64,000 nt of DNA from Costertonia aggregata (GTDB lineage: Bacteria; Bacteroidota; Bacteroidia; Flavobacteriales; Flavobacteriaceae): NCBI RefSeq assembly GCF_013402795.1, contig NZ_CP058595.1:2768001-2832000 (forward strand), read 5' to 3'. The number at the start of each line of letters is the position of its first letter. The first letter of the stretch is position 1. The translations under genes and the position numbers were made by a program. Positions 28,165 to 37,995 of this stretch are shown here, piece by piece. The notes under the pieces are model-generated. The model did not search any database. It worked only from the letters and a program-made list of their open reading frames with translations, and was not told where the DNA came from.

Positions 28165-28908
28165 TTGAGATATTTTATCCAATTTTCATATTACGGCAAA
28201 GCATACCACGGTTGGCAAAACCAGCCAAATGCCATAACGGTGCAAGAGGTTTTGGAAAAAGCCATGTCCGCATTATTACGTGAGAAAATAGCCCTTGTTG
28301 GTGCGGGAAGGACCGATGCCGGCGTGCATGCCAAAGAAATGTTCGCCCATTTTGATAATGGTAACGTTGACGACATTTCAAACTTTGTGTATAGATTGAA
28401 CGCCTTTTTACCAAATGATATTGCGGTCAAAGACATAGTAAAAGTGAATAGTGGTTCGCATGCCCGTTTTGATGCCGAGGAGCGTACTTATGAATATTGG
28501 GTAGTACAGAAAAAGAATCCCTTTTATACAGATTCGGCTTACTACATAAAGGCCGATTTGAATGTTGAATCAATGAACCAGGCGGCATCTCTTTTGTTGG
28601 GACGTAAAGATTTTGAATGTTTTTCCAAGTCAAATACTGATGTACGCACCTATTTATGTGATGTTAAAAAAGCAATTTTCACAAGTGATGAAGAAAAACT
28701 GGTCTTTACCATTACGGCCGATAGATTTCTTCGAAATATGGTTAGGGCAATTGTTGGGACATTACTGGAAGTGGGCGTTGGTAAATGCAGACTTGAAGAT
28801 GTTAAGACAATATTAAAAAGTAAGGATAGGGGCAAGGCCGGACCATCAGTACCTGCAAAAGGATTATATTTGACCAATATTCTCTACCCCAAAAGCATAT
28901 ACACCTAG
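28165..28908 (+). CDS. truA: tRNA pseudouridine synthase A
   Basis: Makes pseudouridine at positions 38-40 of many tRNAs. 247 residues with RYFIQFSYYGKAYHGWQNQP at the start, the catalytic Asp in GAGRTDAGVHA, and the RFLRNMVRAIVGTL motif. The start codon is TTG: an in-frame stop lies at 28153 and no ATG is available before the conserved N-terminus. The stop is followed at once by the ATG of the ABC exporter, so the two are cotranscribed. Confidence 0.95.
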   Translation: MRYFIQFSYYGKAYHGWQNQPNAITVQEVLEKAMSALLREKIALVGAGRTDAGVHAKEMFAHFDNGNVDDISNFVYRLNAFLPNDIAVKDIVKVNSGSHARFDAEERTYEYWVVQKKNPFYTDSAYYIKADLNVESMNQAASLLLGRKDFECFSKSNTDVRTYLCDVKKAIFTSDEEKLVFTITADRFLRNMVRAIVGTLLEVGVGKCRLEDVKTILKSKDRGKAGPSVPAKGLYLTNILYPKSIYT

Positions 28909-30675
28909 ATGGATAAGGATACAGGCAAAGCATTCGATTTTAGATTGTTCAAAAGATTGATGCGGCATACAAAGCCATACCGGCTTACGTTTTATGGTGT
29001 TGCTTTGGCTGCTATATTGCTGTCCGGTTTCGCAGTGGCTACCGGAGTAATTGCCGGTGACATCGTGAACGATGCCATTTCCCCCAAAGACGCCGATAAA
29101 CTTTTGTTTTTAAGTCTTTTGATGTTGGCCATACTTTTTGCCCAGGTCCTGAGCCAATTGGGGTTTAATTATTATGCCAACTGGTTGGGTGAGTCTATTA
29201 TAAAAGATGTACGTATTTCCCTTTTTCAAAAAATGCTAGGTTTTAAGATGACCTATTTTGACCGATCGTCAATAGGTTTGTTGGTTACCAGAGCCGTTGC
29301 CGACATGCAGCGCATCGGAGAGATTTTTAGCCAAGGCTTTTTTGTTATTGTCGCCGATCTACTTAAAATGTTAACGGCAGCAATTGCCATGTTGGTTCTA
29401 AATTGGCGCATGGCTTTGATTGTTTTTGCATTGTTGCCCATTATTATGATAGCGACTCGCTTGTTTCAGAAAGCTATGAAAGTAGCCTTTATTGAGGTAA
29501 GGGCACAAGTTTCTAACCTTAATTCGTTCGTACAGGAACGCATAACGGGTATGAAAATAGTTCAATTGTTCACCCGTGAGGAAATCGAAAAGGAAAATTT
29601 TAGGGGAATCAACGAGAAACATCAAAATGCGTGGCTGAAAACGGTTTGGTACAACTCTATTTTTTTTCCCATAGCCGAGAGTGTGAGTTCTATTGCCGTA
29701 GCCTTAATGGTATGGTTTGGGGTATTGCAGAACGTTGCCAATGTAGGTAGTGAGAACACTGGTATAATCGTAACTTTTATCTTTTTGATAGAATTGCTGT
29801 TCAGACCTTTGCGCCAAATAGCCGATAAGTTCAATACACTGCAAATGGGCATGGTCGCCGCCAATAGGGTATTTAAAATATTGGATACCGAAAGTCATAT
29901 AGACGATTTGGGAACTGTTGAAAAAGAAGATGTAAAGGGCGATATATCGTTTTCCGATGTCAGGTTCGGATACATAGCGGACGAAGAAGTATTGCATGGG
30001 ATTTCCTTTGATGTAAAAGCTGGTGAAACGGTGGCGATAGTAGGTGCCACTGGTGCTGGAAAATCAACCATTATCAATCTATTAAGCAGGTTTTACGAGA
30101 TAAATTCAGGTATGATTTTGGTTGATGATATCGACATTAAAGCATACAAATTGTCCTCTTTACGGGATAAGATTGCCGTAGTGCTCCAAGACGTTTTTCT
30201 GTTTGCAGATACGATTGCCAATAACATTTCCTTGAAAAACAATGAAGTCTCCGTTGCCGATATTGAGCAAGCGGCCAAACAAATAGGGGTTCACGAGTTC
30301 ATCAGCAGCCTTCCCGGCGGTTACCAATACAATGTGAAGGAAAGGGGCACCATGCTTTCAAGTGGGCAGCGGCAGTTGATAGCTTTTTTACGAGCTTACG
30401 TAAGCAATCCCAGTATTTTGGTATTGGACGAGGCCACTTCATCGGTTGATACCTATTCGGAGCAACTCATTCAAAAGGCAACCGAAAAAATTACCGAGGG
30501 GCGTACTTCGATTATAATTGCCCATCGCTTGGCGACGATAAAAAAGGCCGATAAGATAATCGTTATGGATGCCGGAAAGATCGTAGAATCAGGTAACCAC
30601 AAAGAACTACTGAAAAAAGGCGGATACTACAGCAATTTGTATGAAGCCCAGTTTATGGCAGAAGAAGTGGCTTAA
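28909..30675 (+). CDS. MsbA-like ABC exporter (fused permease-ATPase)
   Basis: 588 residues: six membrane helices (to about 320) and a nucleotide-binding domain with Walker A GATGAGKST near 378, Q-loop, signature LSSGQRQ, Walker B SILVLDEATSS and the switch His in IIAHRLATI. A half-exporter that would dimerise; flavobacterial relatives are called lipid A/multidrug exporters (MsbA/MdlB). The substrate cannot be told. It starts the base after the truA stop and overlaps the convergent DUF3667 gene by four bases. Confidence 0.93.
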   Translation: MDKDTGKAFDFRLFKRLMRHTKPYRLTFYGVALAAILLSGFAVATGVIAGDIVNDAISPKDADKLLFLSLLMLAILFAQVLSQLGFNYYANWLGESIIKDVRISLFQKMLGFKMTYFDRSSIGLLVTRAVADMQRIGEIFSQGFFVIVADLLKMLTAAIAMLVLNWRMALIVFALLPIIMIATRLFQKAMKVAFIEVRAQVSNLNSFVQERITGMKIVQLFTREEIEKENFRGINEKHQNAWLKTVWYNSIFFPIAESVSSIAVALMVWFGVLQNVANVGSENTGIIVTFIFLIELLFRPLRQIADKFNTLQMGMVAANRVFKILDTESHIDDLGTVEKEDVKGDISFSDVRFGYIADEEVLHGISFDVKAGETVAIVGATGAGKSTIINLLSRFYEINSGMILVDDIDIKAYKLSSLRDKIAVVLQDVFLFADTIANNISLKNNEVSVADIEQAAKQIGVHEFISSLPGGYQYNVKERGTMLSSGQRQLIAFLRAYVSNPSILVLDEATSSVDTYSEQLIQKATEKITEGRTSIIIAHRLATIKKADKIIVMDAGKIVESGNHKELLKKGGYYSNLYEAQFMAEEVA

Positions 30676-31454
30676 CTTATTTTTTTTGGAGCAAAATATT
30701 GAAAGTCGATACTACCTGACAAAATAAGAAAAAGCGGAATCAAGAGCGAAAGCGTAAAATATTGTATGGTAAACAACACGTAGAATATGAGTATTCTAGC
30801 GATCAGTTCGGTACCCGTTATTTTAGAAGTTTTCCATATGATATATCCAAGATAAAGGTACATGAGCCCCAACATTGGAAAAGTAATGGCACCATATTTT
30901 TCAGGATAAAAAAGCAATATGAGGATTGACGGTACAAAAGTGAAGATACTCCACTGCGCCAAAGAGTATATGAATATTGTTAATCTTTCGGTAAAATTGT
31001 ATTTGACCCTGTCATAAGCAAGCCAACTTGCAGCAGCCATCATGGGTATGTAAAGTATAAAAAGCAGGGCTTGGTAATCGGTCGTGAAATCAAACAAAGG
31101 TTGCATTTTTTCAGAAGGCGTTCCCACTCCGAATACATCAAAATCTATAAGTTCGGATTTTTTCTTCATTAGAAAAACGATTAAACCTGACAATGTAAGT
31201 GCTATACCCATATAACTTATAGGGTTCAAATATTTTTTGCGAATGCCGTTTATATATCCACCAATAACGACTTCAGGTTTGGTGAACATTTGCCAAAACG
31301 TTCTCAAGAAAGTGTTGTCAATGTTAAAATATCTTTCTGTTATGTCATATGACAAATTCTTGACGGTCAATCTATTTCTGATGATTTTTGCACCGCAGGC
31401 AGGGCAAAAGGAATAATCGGTTCGTAAAGCATCATTGCAGTTTTTACATTCCAT
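30672..31454 (-). CDS. DUF3667 membrane protein with N-terminal zinc ribbon
   Basis: 260 residues: a four-cysteine zinc ribbon at 3-21 (CKNCNDALRTDYSFCPACG), a short linker, then five or so membrane helices. The region RTFWQMFTKPEVVIGGYI with KKYLNPISYMG is the DUF3667 signature. Function unknown. Downstream of cdaA with a 17-base gap. Confidence 0.85.
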   Translation of the reverse strand: MECKNCNDALRTDYSFCPACGAKIIRNRLTVKNLSYDITERYFNIDNTFLRTFWQMFTKPEVVIGGYINGIRKKYLNPISYMGIALTLSGLIVFLMKKKSELIDFDVFGVGTPSEKMQPLFDFTTDYQALLFILYIPMMAAASWLAYDRVKYNFTERLTIFIYSLAQWSIFTFVPSILILLFYPEKYGAITFPMLGLMYLYLGYIIWKTSKITGTELIARILIFYVLFTIQYFTLSLLIPLFLILSGSIDFQYFAPKKIS

Positions 31455-31471
31455 GGTCAGTGGTGGGTTGG

Positions 31472-32257
31472 TTATACTAGGTTTTCTTTGATCATAGTGG
31501 ATAGTTCGGCCATGTCATTGAACAATACAAATTCACCGTTTTTGATATAGGAAATGTTGCCGGTTTCTTCACTTACAACAAGTGCCAAAGCATCGGTCTT
31601 TTCGGTAATGCCAACAGCGGCTCTGTGCCGTAATCCAAATCGCAAGGGAATATTACGTTCATTCGATACCGGTAAAATAACCCTTGTGGCAACAATAAAG
31701 TTATCCTCGATGATTGCGGCACCGTCATGTAACGGACTATTTTTATAAAAAATGCTTTCAATTATGGGTTGCGTAACCTCAATGTTCATTTTGTCACCGG
31801 TAGATTTTACAAAGTCAAGCGAATTGTTACGTTCCACAACAATCAAGGCACCCGTTTTGGAAGTGCCCATTTTTTCACAAGCTGCAAGAATGGCGTCTAC
31901 ATTTACTTCAGATGATAAACTGTTTTCCTTCATAAACTTAAAGTGTTTTATGAAGTTGCGTTTAGACGCAAAATTGGTGGAGCCTATCATTAGCAAAAAC
32001 TTACGTATTTCCTGTTGAAAAACTATGATCAAGGCGATAAGTCCTACCTGCATGAAGCCGCCTACCATGCTGCTTATCATTTTCATCTCTAACAATTCGG
32101 TCAACTTCCAAAACCCCCACACGATTACGATACCGATGAAGATATTTATGGCGACAGACCCACGAACGAGTTTATAAATATAGTATAGGAGTACGGCGAC
32201 CAGAATAATGTCTATAATGTCCGTAATCCTAAAATTCAAAAAATCTAAAAAGTCCAA
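31472..32257 (-). CDS. cdaA: Diadenylate cyclase CdaA
   Basis: Makes the second messenger c-di-AMP from two ATP at the inner membrane. 261 residues: three N-terminal helices (about 10-80), then the DAC domain with catalytic motif SPLHDGAAII and LRFGLRHRAAVGI (DGA and RHR). Normal length for the one-subunit type. It follows folP on the same strand with a 58-base gap; the pairing of folP with cdaA is common in Bacteroidota. Confidence 0.95.
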   Translation of the reverse strand: MDFLDFLNFRITDIIDIILVAVLLYYIYKLVRGSVAINIFIGIVIVWGFWKLTELLEMKMISSMVGGFMQVGLIALIIVFQQEIRKFLLMIGSTNFASKRNFIKHFKFMKENSLSSEVNVDAILAACEKMGTSKTGALIVVERNNSLDFVKSTGDKMNIEVTQPIIESIFYKNSPLHDGAAIIEDNFIVATRVILPVSNERNIPLRFGLRHRAAVGITEKTDALALVVSEETGNISYIKNGEFVLFNDMAELSTMIKENLV

Positions 32258-32315
32258 GCGGGTATCGGTTTTTGTAAAAATAGTTAAAATAGATAAACCG
32301 GAAATCGGATTATAA

Positions 32316-33137
32316 TTACCTTAATGCATTAAAGAGCGTGACACATTCCATAGCTTCCTTTACATCGTGTACCCTAAGAATCTTAGCTCCTTTGGCCAGT
32401 GCGAACATATGAAGGGCCGTAGTGCCGTTTAGTGCATTTTCTGCATCGGTTTTCAATATTTTGTAAATCATGGATTTTCTGCTAACGCCTACCAATAAGG
32501 GTAATTCGAGGTTCTGAAATAATTCGAGCTGCCGCAAAAGCTCATAGTTTTGTTCCAATGTCTTGGCAAAACCAAAGCCGGGATCTATGATAATGTCATT
32601 GATGCCGAGCGAGCGGGCCTGTGCAATCCTTTCCGAAAAGTAAAACAATATATCTTTCGACACATTGTCATAATCGGTCTGTTGTTGCATGGTTTCTGGA
32701 TTGCCCCGCATATGCATCATAACGTAGGGCACTTTAAACTCGGCAACGACCTGCATCATATTAGCGTCTAGTTTACCTGCCGAAATATCATTGATGAGGG
32801 CAGCCCCGTTTTGCAGACATTTTTTTGCGACGCTACTCCTAAAGGTATCAACGGAAATTATGATTTCAGGAAATTTGCCCATCAATATCTCAAGAATAGG
32901 AAGAATACGGTTTAACTCTTCTTCTTCCGAAACGTTTTGGGCACCAGGCCTTGAACTATATGCGCCGATATCAATAAAAGTAGCACCAAGGTTCAGCATA
33001 TTATCCACTTGGTTCAAAACATCATCTACATGCTTGTATTTACCACCATCGTAAAAAGAATCGGGGGTAAGGTTTAGAACACCCATGATTTTCGGGGACG
33101 ATACGTTAATTAGCACACCTTTACAGTTTAATGTCAT
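32316..33137 (-). CDS. folP: Dihydropteroate synthase
   Basis: Joins p-aminobenzoate to dihydropterin pyrophosphate in folate synthesis, and is the target of sulfonamides. About 273 residues with MGVLNLTPDSFYDGGK, FIDIGAYSSRPGA, NDISAGK, MHMRG, IIDPGFGFAKT and the C-terminal RVHDVKEA. The ATG at 33137 (MTLNCKG) is preferred over the in-frame codon at 33146. Divergent from the DUF1599 gene. Confidence 0.95.
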   Translation of the reverse strand: MTLNCKGVLINVSSPKIMGVLNLTPDSFYDGGKYKHVDDVLNQVDNMLNLGATFIDIGAYSSRPGAQNVSEEEELNRILPILEILMGKFPEIIISVDTFRSSVAKKCLQNGAALINDISAGKLDANMMQVVAEFKVPYVMMHMRGNPETMQQQTDYDNVSKDILFYFSERIAQARSLGINDIIIDPGFGFAKTLEQNYELLRQLELFQNLELPLLVGVSRKSMIYKILKTDAENALNGTTALHMFALAKGAKILRVHDVKEAMECVTLFNALR

Positions 33138-33230
33138 AACAAGCAAAGTTAGGATTGTCGTGTTTGATAAACCAAGTTAAAACACGAACTTTGGACAAAT
33201 TCACAATTTAAAGCGAAATTTACGCAAATT

Positions 33231-33776
33231 ATGTGCAATACATCGGAACAATATGATGCGGTAATACAAGCGTGTCGTGATTTATTTCAGAAGAAAATGA
33301 AGGATTATGGTAGTGCTTGGCGCATTCTAAGACTCCCTTCATTGACCGATCAAATATTTATCAAGGCCCAGCGCATACGAGGGCTTCAAGAGAACAAAGT
33401 ACAGAAGGTAGATGAGGGGCAACAATCAGAGTTCATAGGTATTATCAATTATTCGGTCATGGCCTTGATCCAACTGGAAAAAGGCATTGCCGATCAACCC
33501 GACCTTTCTTCTGAAGACGCTATAAAATTATATGACCTCTACATAGCCAAGACCAAACAATTGATGCAAGATAAAAATCACGACTACGGCGAAGCTTGGC
33601 GAGATATGCGTGTGAGCTCCTTGACCGATTTGATTTTGCAAAAGCTGCTGCGGGTAAAGCAAATAGAGGACAACAAGGGCAAGACACTGGTCAGTGAAGG
33701 TATAGATGCCAATTACCAGGATATGATCAATTATGCTGTCTTTGCGATGATTCACCTCAAGAAAAGCGATTCGTAA
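33231..33776 (+). CDS. DUF1599 family protein
   Basis: 181 residues made of two similar halves: CRDLFQKKMKDYGSAWRILR with SLTDQIFIKAQRIR, and TKQLMQDKNHDYGEAWRDMR with SLTDLILQKLLRVKQIED. This internal duplication is the DUF1599 pattern of Bacteroidota, with a MazG/nucleotide-hydrolase-like helical style. Function unknown. First of the run DUF1599-DoxX-tpiA-prmA, with four bases to the next gene. Confidence 0.88.
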   Translation: MCNTSEQYDAVIQACRDLFQKKMKDYGSAWRILRLPSLTDQIFIKAQRIRGLQENKVQKVDEGQQSEFIGIINYSVMALIQLEKGIADQPDLSSEDAIKLYDLYIAKTKQLMQDKNHDYGEAWRDMRVSSLTDLILQKLLRVKQIEDNKGKTLVSEGIDANYQDMINYAVFAMIHLKKSDS

Positions 33777-33780
33777 TATC

Positions 33781-34878
33781 ATGAAGTATCTAGTAGGTAT
33801 CAGTAGGATTTTTGTAGGTATACTTTTTATAATCAGTGGACTCATTAAACTCAATGATCCGGTCGGTTTTTCCTTTAAATTAGAAGAATATTTTAGTTCG
33901 GGTGTGCTTGATCTTCCCTTTTTTGAACCTTATGCCTTGACCATATCAATTTTCGTTGTCATTTTTGAGGTTTTGTTAGGTGTCATGCTTTTGATAGGTT
34001 TTCGGGTAAAATTTACGGTATGGAGCCTGTTGTTGATGATTGTTGGCTTTACGTTTCTTACCTTTTACTCGGCCTATTTCAACAAGGTGACCGATTGTGG
34101 TTGTTTTGGTGATGCCATAAAATTGACCCCTTGGGAATCCTTTACCAAAGATGTCATATTATTGGTACTCATCATAATTCTATTTATCGGAAAAAAATAT
34201 ATTGTTTCTCCCATTGGGTCAAATACCAAACGCATTATTACCTTGGTTTCTTTGCTATTGTGCAGCATGTATGCGTATTATGTCTTAAATCATCTTCCCG
34301 TTGTAGATTTCAGGCCTTACAAAATAGGGGCGAACATAGCTCAGGGTATGACCGTACCTGAAAATGCGCCAAAAGCAATTTTTGAATATGCATGGGAATT
34401 CAATATCAACGGGGAGAAGAAAATTATTGTTACCAAAGGCGATTATCCATCGGTAGATGGGGAATTCGTTGATGTTACGACTACCGAGATACAAAAAGGG
34501 TACGAACCACCGATACATGACTTTACCATAGAACAAGAGGGCGAGGACTTCACTTCATCTTTGTTACAGGAACCAAAACTGGTTATGGTAATTGCCTATG
34601 ATTTGGGAAAGACACAATTTGAAACTTTCGACACTATCAAACAAACAACCGATAAAGCTATCAAAAAGGGCTATAAAGTAATAGGTATGTCCGCCTCGGC
34701 GAAGTCTTTTGCCGATAAGGTGGTCAAAGAGTATAACTTGGGTTTTGATTTTTATTTTACCGATGAAACCACCCTAAAAACGATTGTTCGCTCCAATCCT
34801 GGAATTTTGGTTTTGGAAAAAGGAACCATTCTCCAAAAAGTACATTATAACGATGTAGATGAACTCAAGTTTAAATAG
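33781..34878 (+). CDS. DoxX-type membrane protein with C-terminal thioredoxin-like region (BT_3928-like)
   Basis: 365 residues: four-helix DoxX/MauE-like part (1-150) with LFIISGLIKLNDPVGFSFK and the Cys pair in VTDCGCFGDAIKL, then a further helix and a soluble thioredoxin-like domain (about 260-365) without a visible CxxC. Known as the BT_3928 family in Bacteroidota. A redox role at the inner membrane is the usual guess. Cotranscribed with the DUF1599 gene and tpiA. Confidence 0.85.
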   Translation: MKYLVGISRIFVGILFIISGLIKLNDPVGFSFKLEEYFSSGVLDLPFFEPYALTISIFVVIFEVLLGVMLLIGFRVKFTVWSLLLMIVGFTFLTFYSAYFNKVTDCGCFGDAIKLTPWESFTKDVILLVLIIILFIGKKYIVSPIGSNTKRIITLVSLLLCSMYAYYVLNHLPVVDFRPYKIGANIAQGMTVPENAPKAIFEYAWEFNINGEKKIIVTKGDYPSVDGEFVDVTTTEIQKGYEPPIHDFTIEQEGEDFTSSLLQEPKLVMVIAYDLGKTQFETFDTIKQTTDKAIKKGYKVIGMSASAKSFADKVVKEYNLGFDFYFTDETTLKTIVRSNPGILVLEKGTILQKVHYNDVDELKFK

Positions 34879-34920
34879 TTGAAAACAAAGCAGACTTAAA
34901 TAACAATATAATACAACAAC

Positions 34921-35670
34921 ATGAGAAGTAAAATAGTTGCCGGAAACTGGAAAATGAACAAAAATATGGAAGAGACCGAAGCCTTGCTAACCACCTTGGC
35001 CGCAAAACTTCCGGATACCGATGCCGAGGTAATGGTGGCACCAACTTATGTGAGCTTGGCAAATGCTGTTCGTGTTTTGCAATCCTCAACAATTCAAGTT
35101 ATCGCCCAAAACATGCATTTTGCGGAAACTGGTGCATACACGGGTGAAGTTTCCGCAGATATGCTTTTGAACATAGATGTTGATACGGTCATAATAGGGC
35201 ACTCGGAAAGAAGGGCCTATTTTGGGGAAACTGACGAAATACTGGCCAAGAAGGTCACAACGGCATTGGAAAAAAATATGCGCGTAATGTTCTGTTTTGG
35301 TGAGGAGCTTGAAGATAGAAAATCGGGCAACCATTTCACCGTAGTTGAAAATCAGTTAAAGAACGCCCTTTTTGATGTTGATGCTTCCAAGTGGAAGAAC
35401 ATTATTTTAGCCTATGAGCCAGTTTGGGCTATTGGCACGGGTGAGACCGCCTCACCGGAACAAGCACAGGAAATGCATGCCTTCATCAGAAAAACCATCA
35501 CAGAGGCTTATGATGTTGCCATAGCCAACAACGTATCAATCTTATATGGTGGCAGTGTAAAACCTGGAAATGCAAAAGAAATTTTTTCCAAACCAGATGT
35601 TGATGGCGGACTTATTGGAGGTGCCTCCTTGGTCGCAGATGATTTTACTGCCATTATAAAAGCTATTTAG
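34921..35670 (+). CDS. tpiA: Triose-phosphate isomerase
   Basis: Interconverts dihydroxyacetone phosphate and glyceraldehyde 3-phosphate. 249 residues with the substrate Lys in GNWKMNK, catalytic His in IIGHSERR, catalytic Glu in AYEPVWAIGTG and the phosphate loop LYGGSVKPGN. Full length. Part of the DUF1599-DoxX-tpiA-prmA run; the gap before it is 42 bases. Confidence 0.97.
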   Translation: MRSKIVAGNWKMNKNMEETEALLTTLAAKLPDTDAEVMVAPTYVSLANAVRVLQSSTIQVIAQNMHFAETGAYTGEVSADMLLNIDVDTVIIGHSERRAYFGETDEILAKKVTTALEKNMRVMFCFGEELEDRKSGNHFTVVENQLKNALFDVDASKWKNIILAYEPVWAIGTGETASPEQAQEMHAFIRKTITEAYDVAIANNVSILYGGSVKPGNAKEIFSKPDVDGGLIGGASLVADDFTAIIKAI

Positions 35671-35696
35671 CATTATTTTAATCCCTTCAATTTTTT

Positions 35697-36539
35697 GTGG
35701 TGTCCCATACTGTTTATAAAGAATATGATTTTAAGATTCAACCACTTCAACCGGCTTCGGATATATTGATAGCCGAACTTGGCGAAGCTGGTTTTGAAAG
35801 TTTTGTTGAGGAAGAACACGGTATTTTGGCATATATCCAAAAAAGTGAATGGTCTTCTGAACTGTTAAACGACATCTTGATCCTCCAAAACAAAAATTTT
35901 GATATTACCTACACAATAAAAGATATAGAACAGGAAAATTGGAACGCCACTTGGGAGAAAAACTTTGAAGCTATTCAGGTTGATGATAAATGTATCGTAC
36001 GTGCCCCTTTTCATGAAAAACGCAATGTAGAGTTCGATATTGTCATAGAACCTAAAATGAGTTTTGGTACGGGTCATCATGAAACTACCTACATGATGCT
36101 ACGGCACATTCTAGAAAATGATTTCAGTGAAAAATCTGTGTTGGATATGGGCAGCGGCACAGGAGTCTTGGCAATATTGGCAGCTTTGAAGGGGGCAAAA
36201 AATATTGATGCGATAGATATTGATAATTGGTGCTACCTGAACGCCCAAGAAAATGTGGTAAGGAACAATTGCGACAATATAAATGTTTATGAAGGTGACG
36301 TTGGCCTTTTAAAGCCTAAGCAGTACGATATTATTATGGCAAATATCAATAGAAATATCCTCCTTGCCGATATTCCTGCATATGCAAAATCCCTAAAGGC
36401 GAACGGTATGCTTTTCTTAAGCGGATTTTATCGCACCGATTTACCTGCCATTACTTCAAAATGTAAAGAGTTTGAACTCAATTTTGTGCATGAATTCGAA
36501 AAAAACGACTGGATTTCTGCATTTTATCGATTTTATTGA
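35697..36539 (+). CDS. prmA: Ribosomal protein L11 methyltransferase
   Basis: Methylates lysines and the N-terminus of ribosomal protein L11 using S-adenosylmethionine. About 280 residues; motifs NWNATWEKNFEAI, FGTGHHETT, VLDMGSGTGVLAIL (SAM site) and IMANINRNIL. No ATG is available before the conserved start, so initiation is at GTG (35697 or 35700). It follows tpiA by 26 bases. Confidence 0.94.
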   Translation: MVSHTVYKEYDFKIQPLQPASDILIAELGEAGFESFVEEEHGILAYIQKSEWSSELLNDILILQNKNFDITYTIKDIEQENWNATWEKNFEAIQVDDKCIVRAPFHEKRNVEFDIVIEPKMSFGTGHHETTYMMLRHILENDFSEKSVLDMGSGTGVLAILAALKGAKNIDAIDIDNWCYLNAQENVVRNNCDNINVYEGDVGLLKPKQYDIIMANINRNILLADIPAYAKSLKANGMLFLSGFYRTDLPAITSKCKEFELNFVHEFEKNDWISAFYRFY

Positions 36540-36618
36540 ACATTTTAACGACACGTGTTAAAATTTTACTAAATTAATAGGGAATTGTAAGAAAAACATT
36601 AACCCTAAAACACATTAC

Positions 36619-37482
36619 ATGAAAAATTTTAGATTGCCCCTGATTCTTATTTTGTTTTTATTTGTTTTATCGGCCTGTCAAAAAGATAATTTACAGGTAG
36701 ATGACCCCGTTTCAGTTGAAGCGGAAAAGGAAATCCTTGATGCTTCACTTGAATTGACCGATGAGGTTATGAACACACTCAAATCTAGCTACTTTAATAC
36801 TGGAGATGTTTCCATAATCGATTTTCACTTACCTGATGGCACTATACAAAAGCGTTATCAACTGGAAGGTGATATTGCATTGTCAAGTGAGCAAATGCAG
36901 CAGTTCATTAAACTTAAGGACCTGGATTCAAAAAATTACCATACCAATAATTTGGTCAGACCTCGAACACTTTCAATAATTGGATATACCGGAAATGGCT
37001 TTGCATTGAGCAATAAAGAACGTACCGCATTGCAATGGGCGGTCAACAATTACAACCGACTGAATTTGGGTATTAGGTTCAACCTCACTTTTGGTACTAA
37101 TTTCGATGATAAAGATATGGTGGTTTATAACAACGAGAGAAACAACCCAAATAGAAGCGGGGGCGTTGCTGGTTTCCCAAGTAATGGCAACCCAAATAAA
37201 TTTATACAGATTTATGGTCTCGGCGGATTTTCAACTAATGTAAACGAGCACGTCATAACCCACGAAATAGGTCACTCCGTTGGCTTTAGGCACACAGATT
37301 GGTTTAGTAGACAAAGTTGTGGTGAGAACACCAATGAGGGCGTTGGCAGTATTGGCGCAAATCCCATACCTGGGACACCCGAAGGTTATGATGCCACATC
37401 TTTGATGTTGGCCTGTTTTAGCTCTACTGTAGATGGTGAGTTCAACCGAAACGATGTTACCGCATTGAATTTTCTCTACTAG
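36619..37482 (+). CDS. HEIGH-type metallopeptidase lipoprotein (M57-like)
   Basis: 287 residues: signal with lipobox LSAC and Cys20, an acidic linker, then a zinc peptidase domain with HEIGHSVGFRHTDW (zinc ligands His215, His219 and His225; catalytic Glu216). The sequence fits the dual-action HEIGH metallopeptidase family of Bacteroidota. Likely anchored in the periplasm or on the surface. Its own terminator follows. The peptide target is unknown. Confidence 0.88.
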   Translation: MKNFRLPLILILFLFVLSACQKDNLQVDDPVSVEAEKEILDASLELTDEVMNTLKSSYFNTGDVSIIDFHLPDGTIQKRYQLEGDIALSSEQMQQFIKLKDLDSKNYHTNNLVRPRTLSIIGYTGNGFALSNKERTALQWAVNNYNRLNLGIRFNLTFGTNFDDKDMVVYNNERNNPNRSGGVAGFPSNGNPNKFIQIYGLGGFSTNVNEHVITHEIGHSVGFRHTDWFSRQSCGENTNEGVGSIGANPIPGTPEGYDATSLMLACFSSTVDGEFNRNDVTALNFLY

Positions 37483-37507
37483 ATTTTTATCTAAATCCAC
37501 AAATATG

Positions 37508-37531
37508 AAAAGCCCTGCAAAGGGCTTTTTT
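37508..37531 (+). terminator. Terminator after the HEIGH peptidase gene
   Basis: A nine-bp stem AAAAGCCCT/AGGGCTTTT with loop GCAA and a T run, 26 bases after the stop. Confidence 0.85.
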
Positions 37532-37638
37532 CATTATATCTTGCATAGAACCTATTTTGATTATATTTTCTATGGACTCTTGTTTCGATAATGGCGGTTT
37601 ACAAGAAATTTTATTACATTTATAAAAAGAATTGAGTA

Positions 37639-37917
37639 ATGACCAGTGTTAAGGAAAAACTTTTAGAAGAGCTTCTTTTGGAAGAAGAGACCGTACAGCA
37701 AAATGAAATTGTTCTTTTTAATGACGATGTCAATACGTTTGACCATGTTATCGATACATTGGTGGCCGTCTGCGAACATACGCCCGAACAGGCGGAACAA
37801 TGTTCGATCATAGTACATCATAATGGAAAATGCACCGTAAAAACAGGTGAGTACAATGATTTAAAACCCAGGTGTAGCAAACTTTTGCAAGCTGGTTTAA
37901 GTGCTGAGATCATATAG
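37639..37917 (+). CDS. clpS: ATP-dependent Clp protease adaptor ClpS
   Basis: 92 residues with the ClpS core: NEIVLFNDDVNTFDHVIDTL, the hydrophobic N-degron pocket region and HHNGKCTVKTGEY. It delivers N-end-rule substrates to ClpAP/ClpCP. The N-terminal tail is Glu-rich. It precedes the polysaccharide locus but is not part of it. Confidence 0.93.
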   Translation: MTSVKEKLLEELLLEEETVQQNEIVLFNDDVNTFDHVIDTLVAVCEHTPEQAEQCSIIVHHNGKCTVKTGEYNDLKPRCSKLLQAGLSAEII

Positions 37918-37995
37918 TTCTACAATTGTGGTTCTCTTATTGCTACCGATTATATAATTTTCTTTTTCTATCTTGTATGGTATACAAAACACTTT

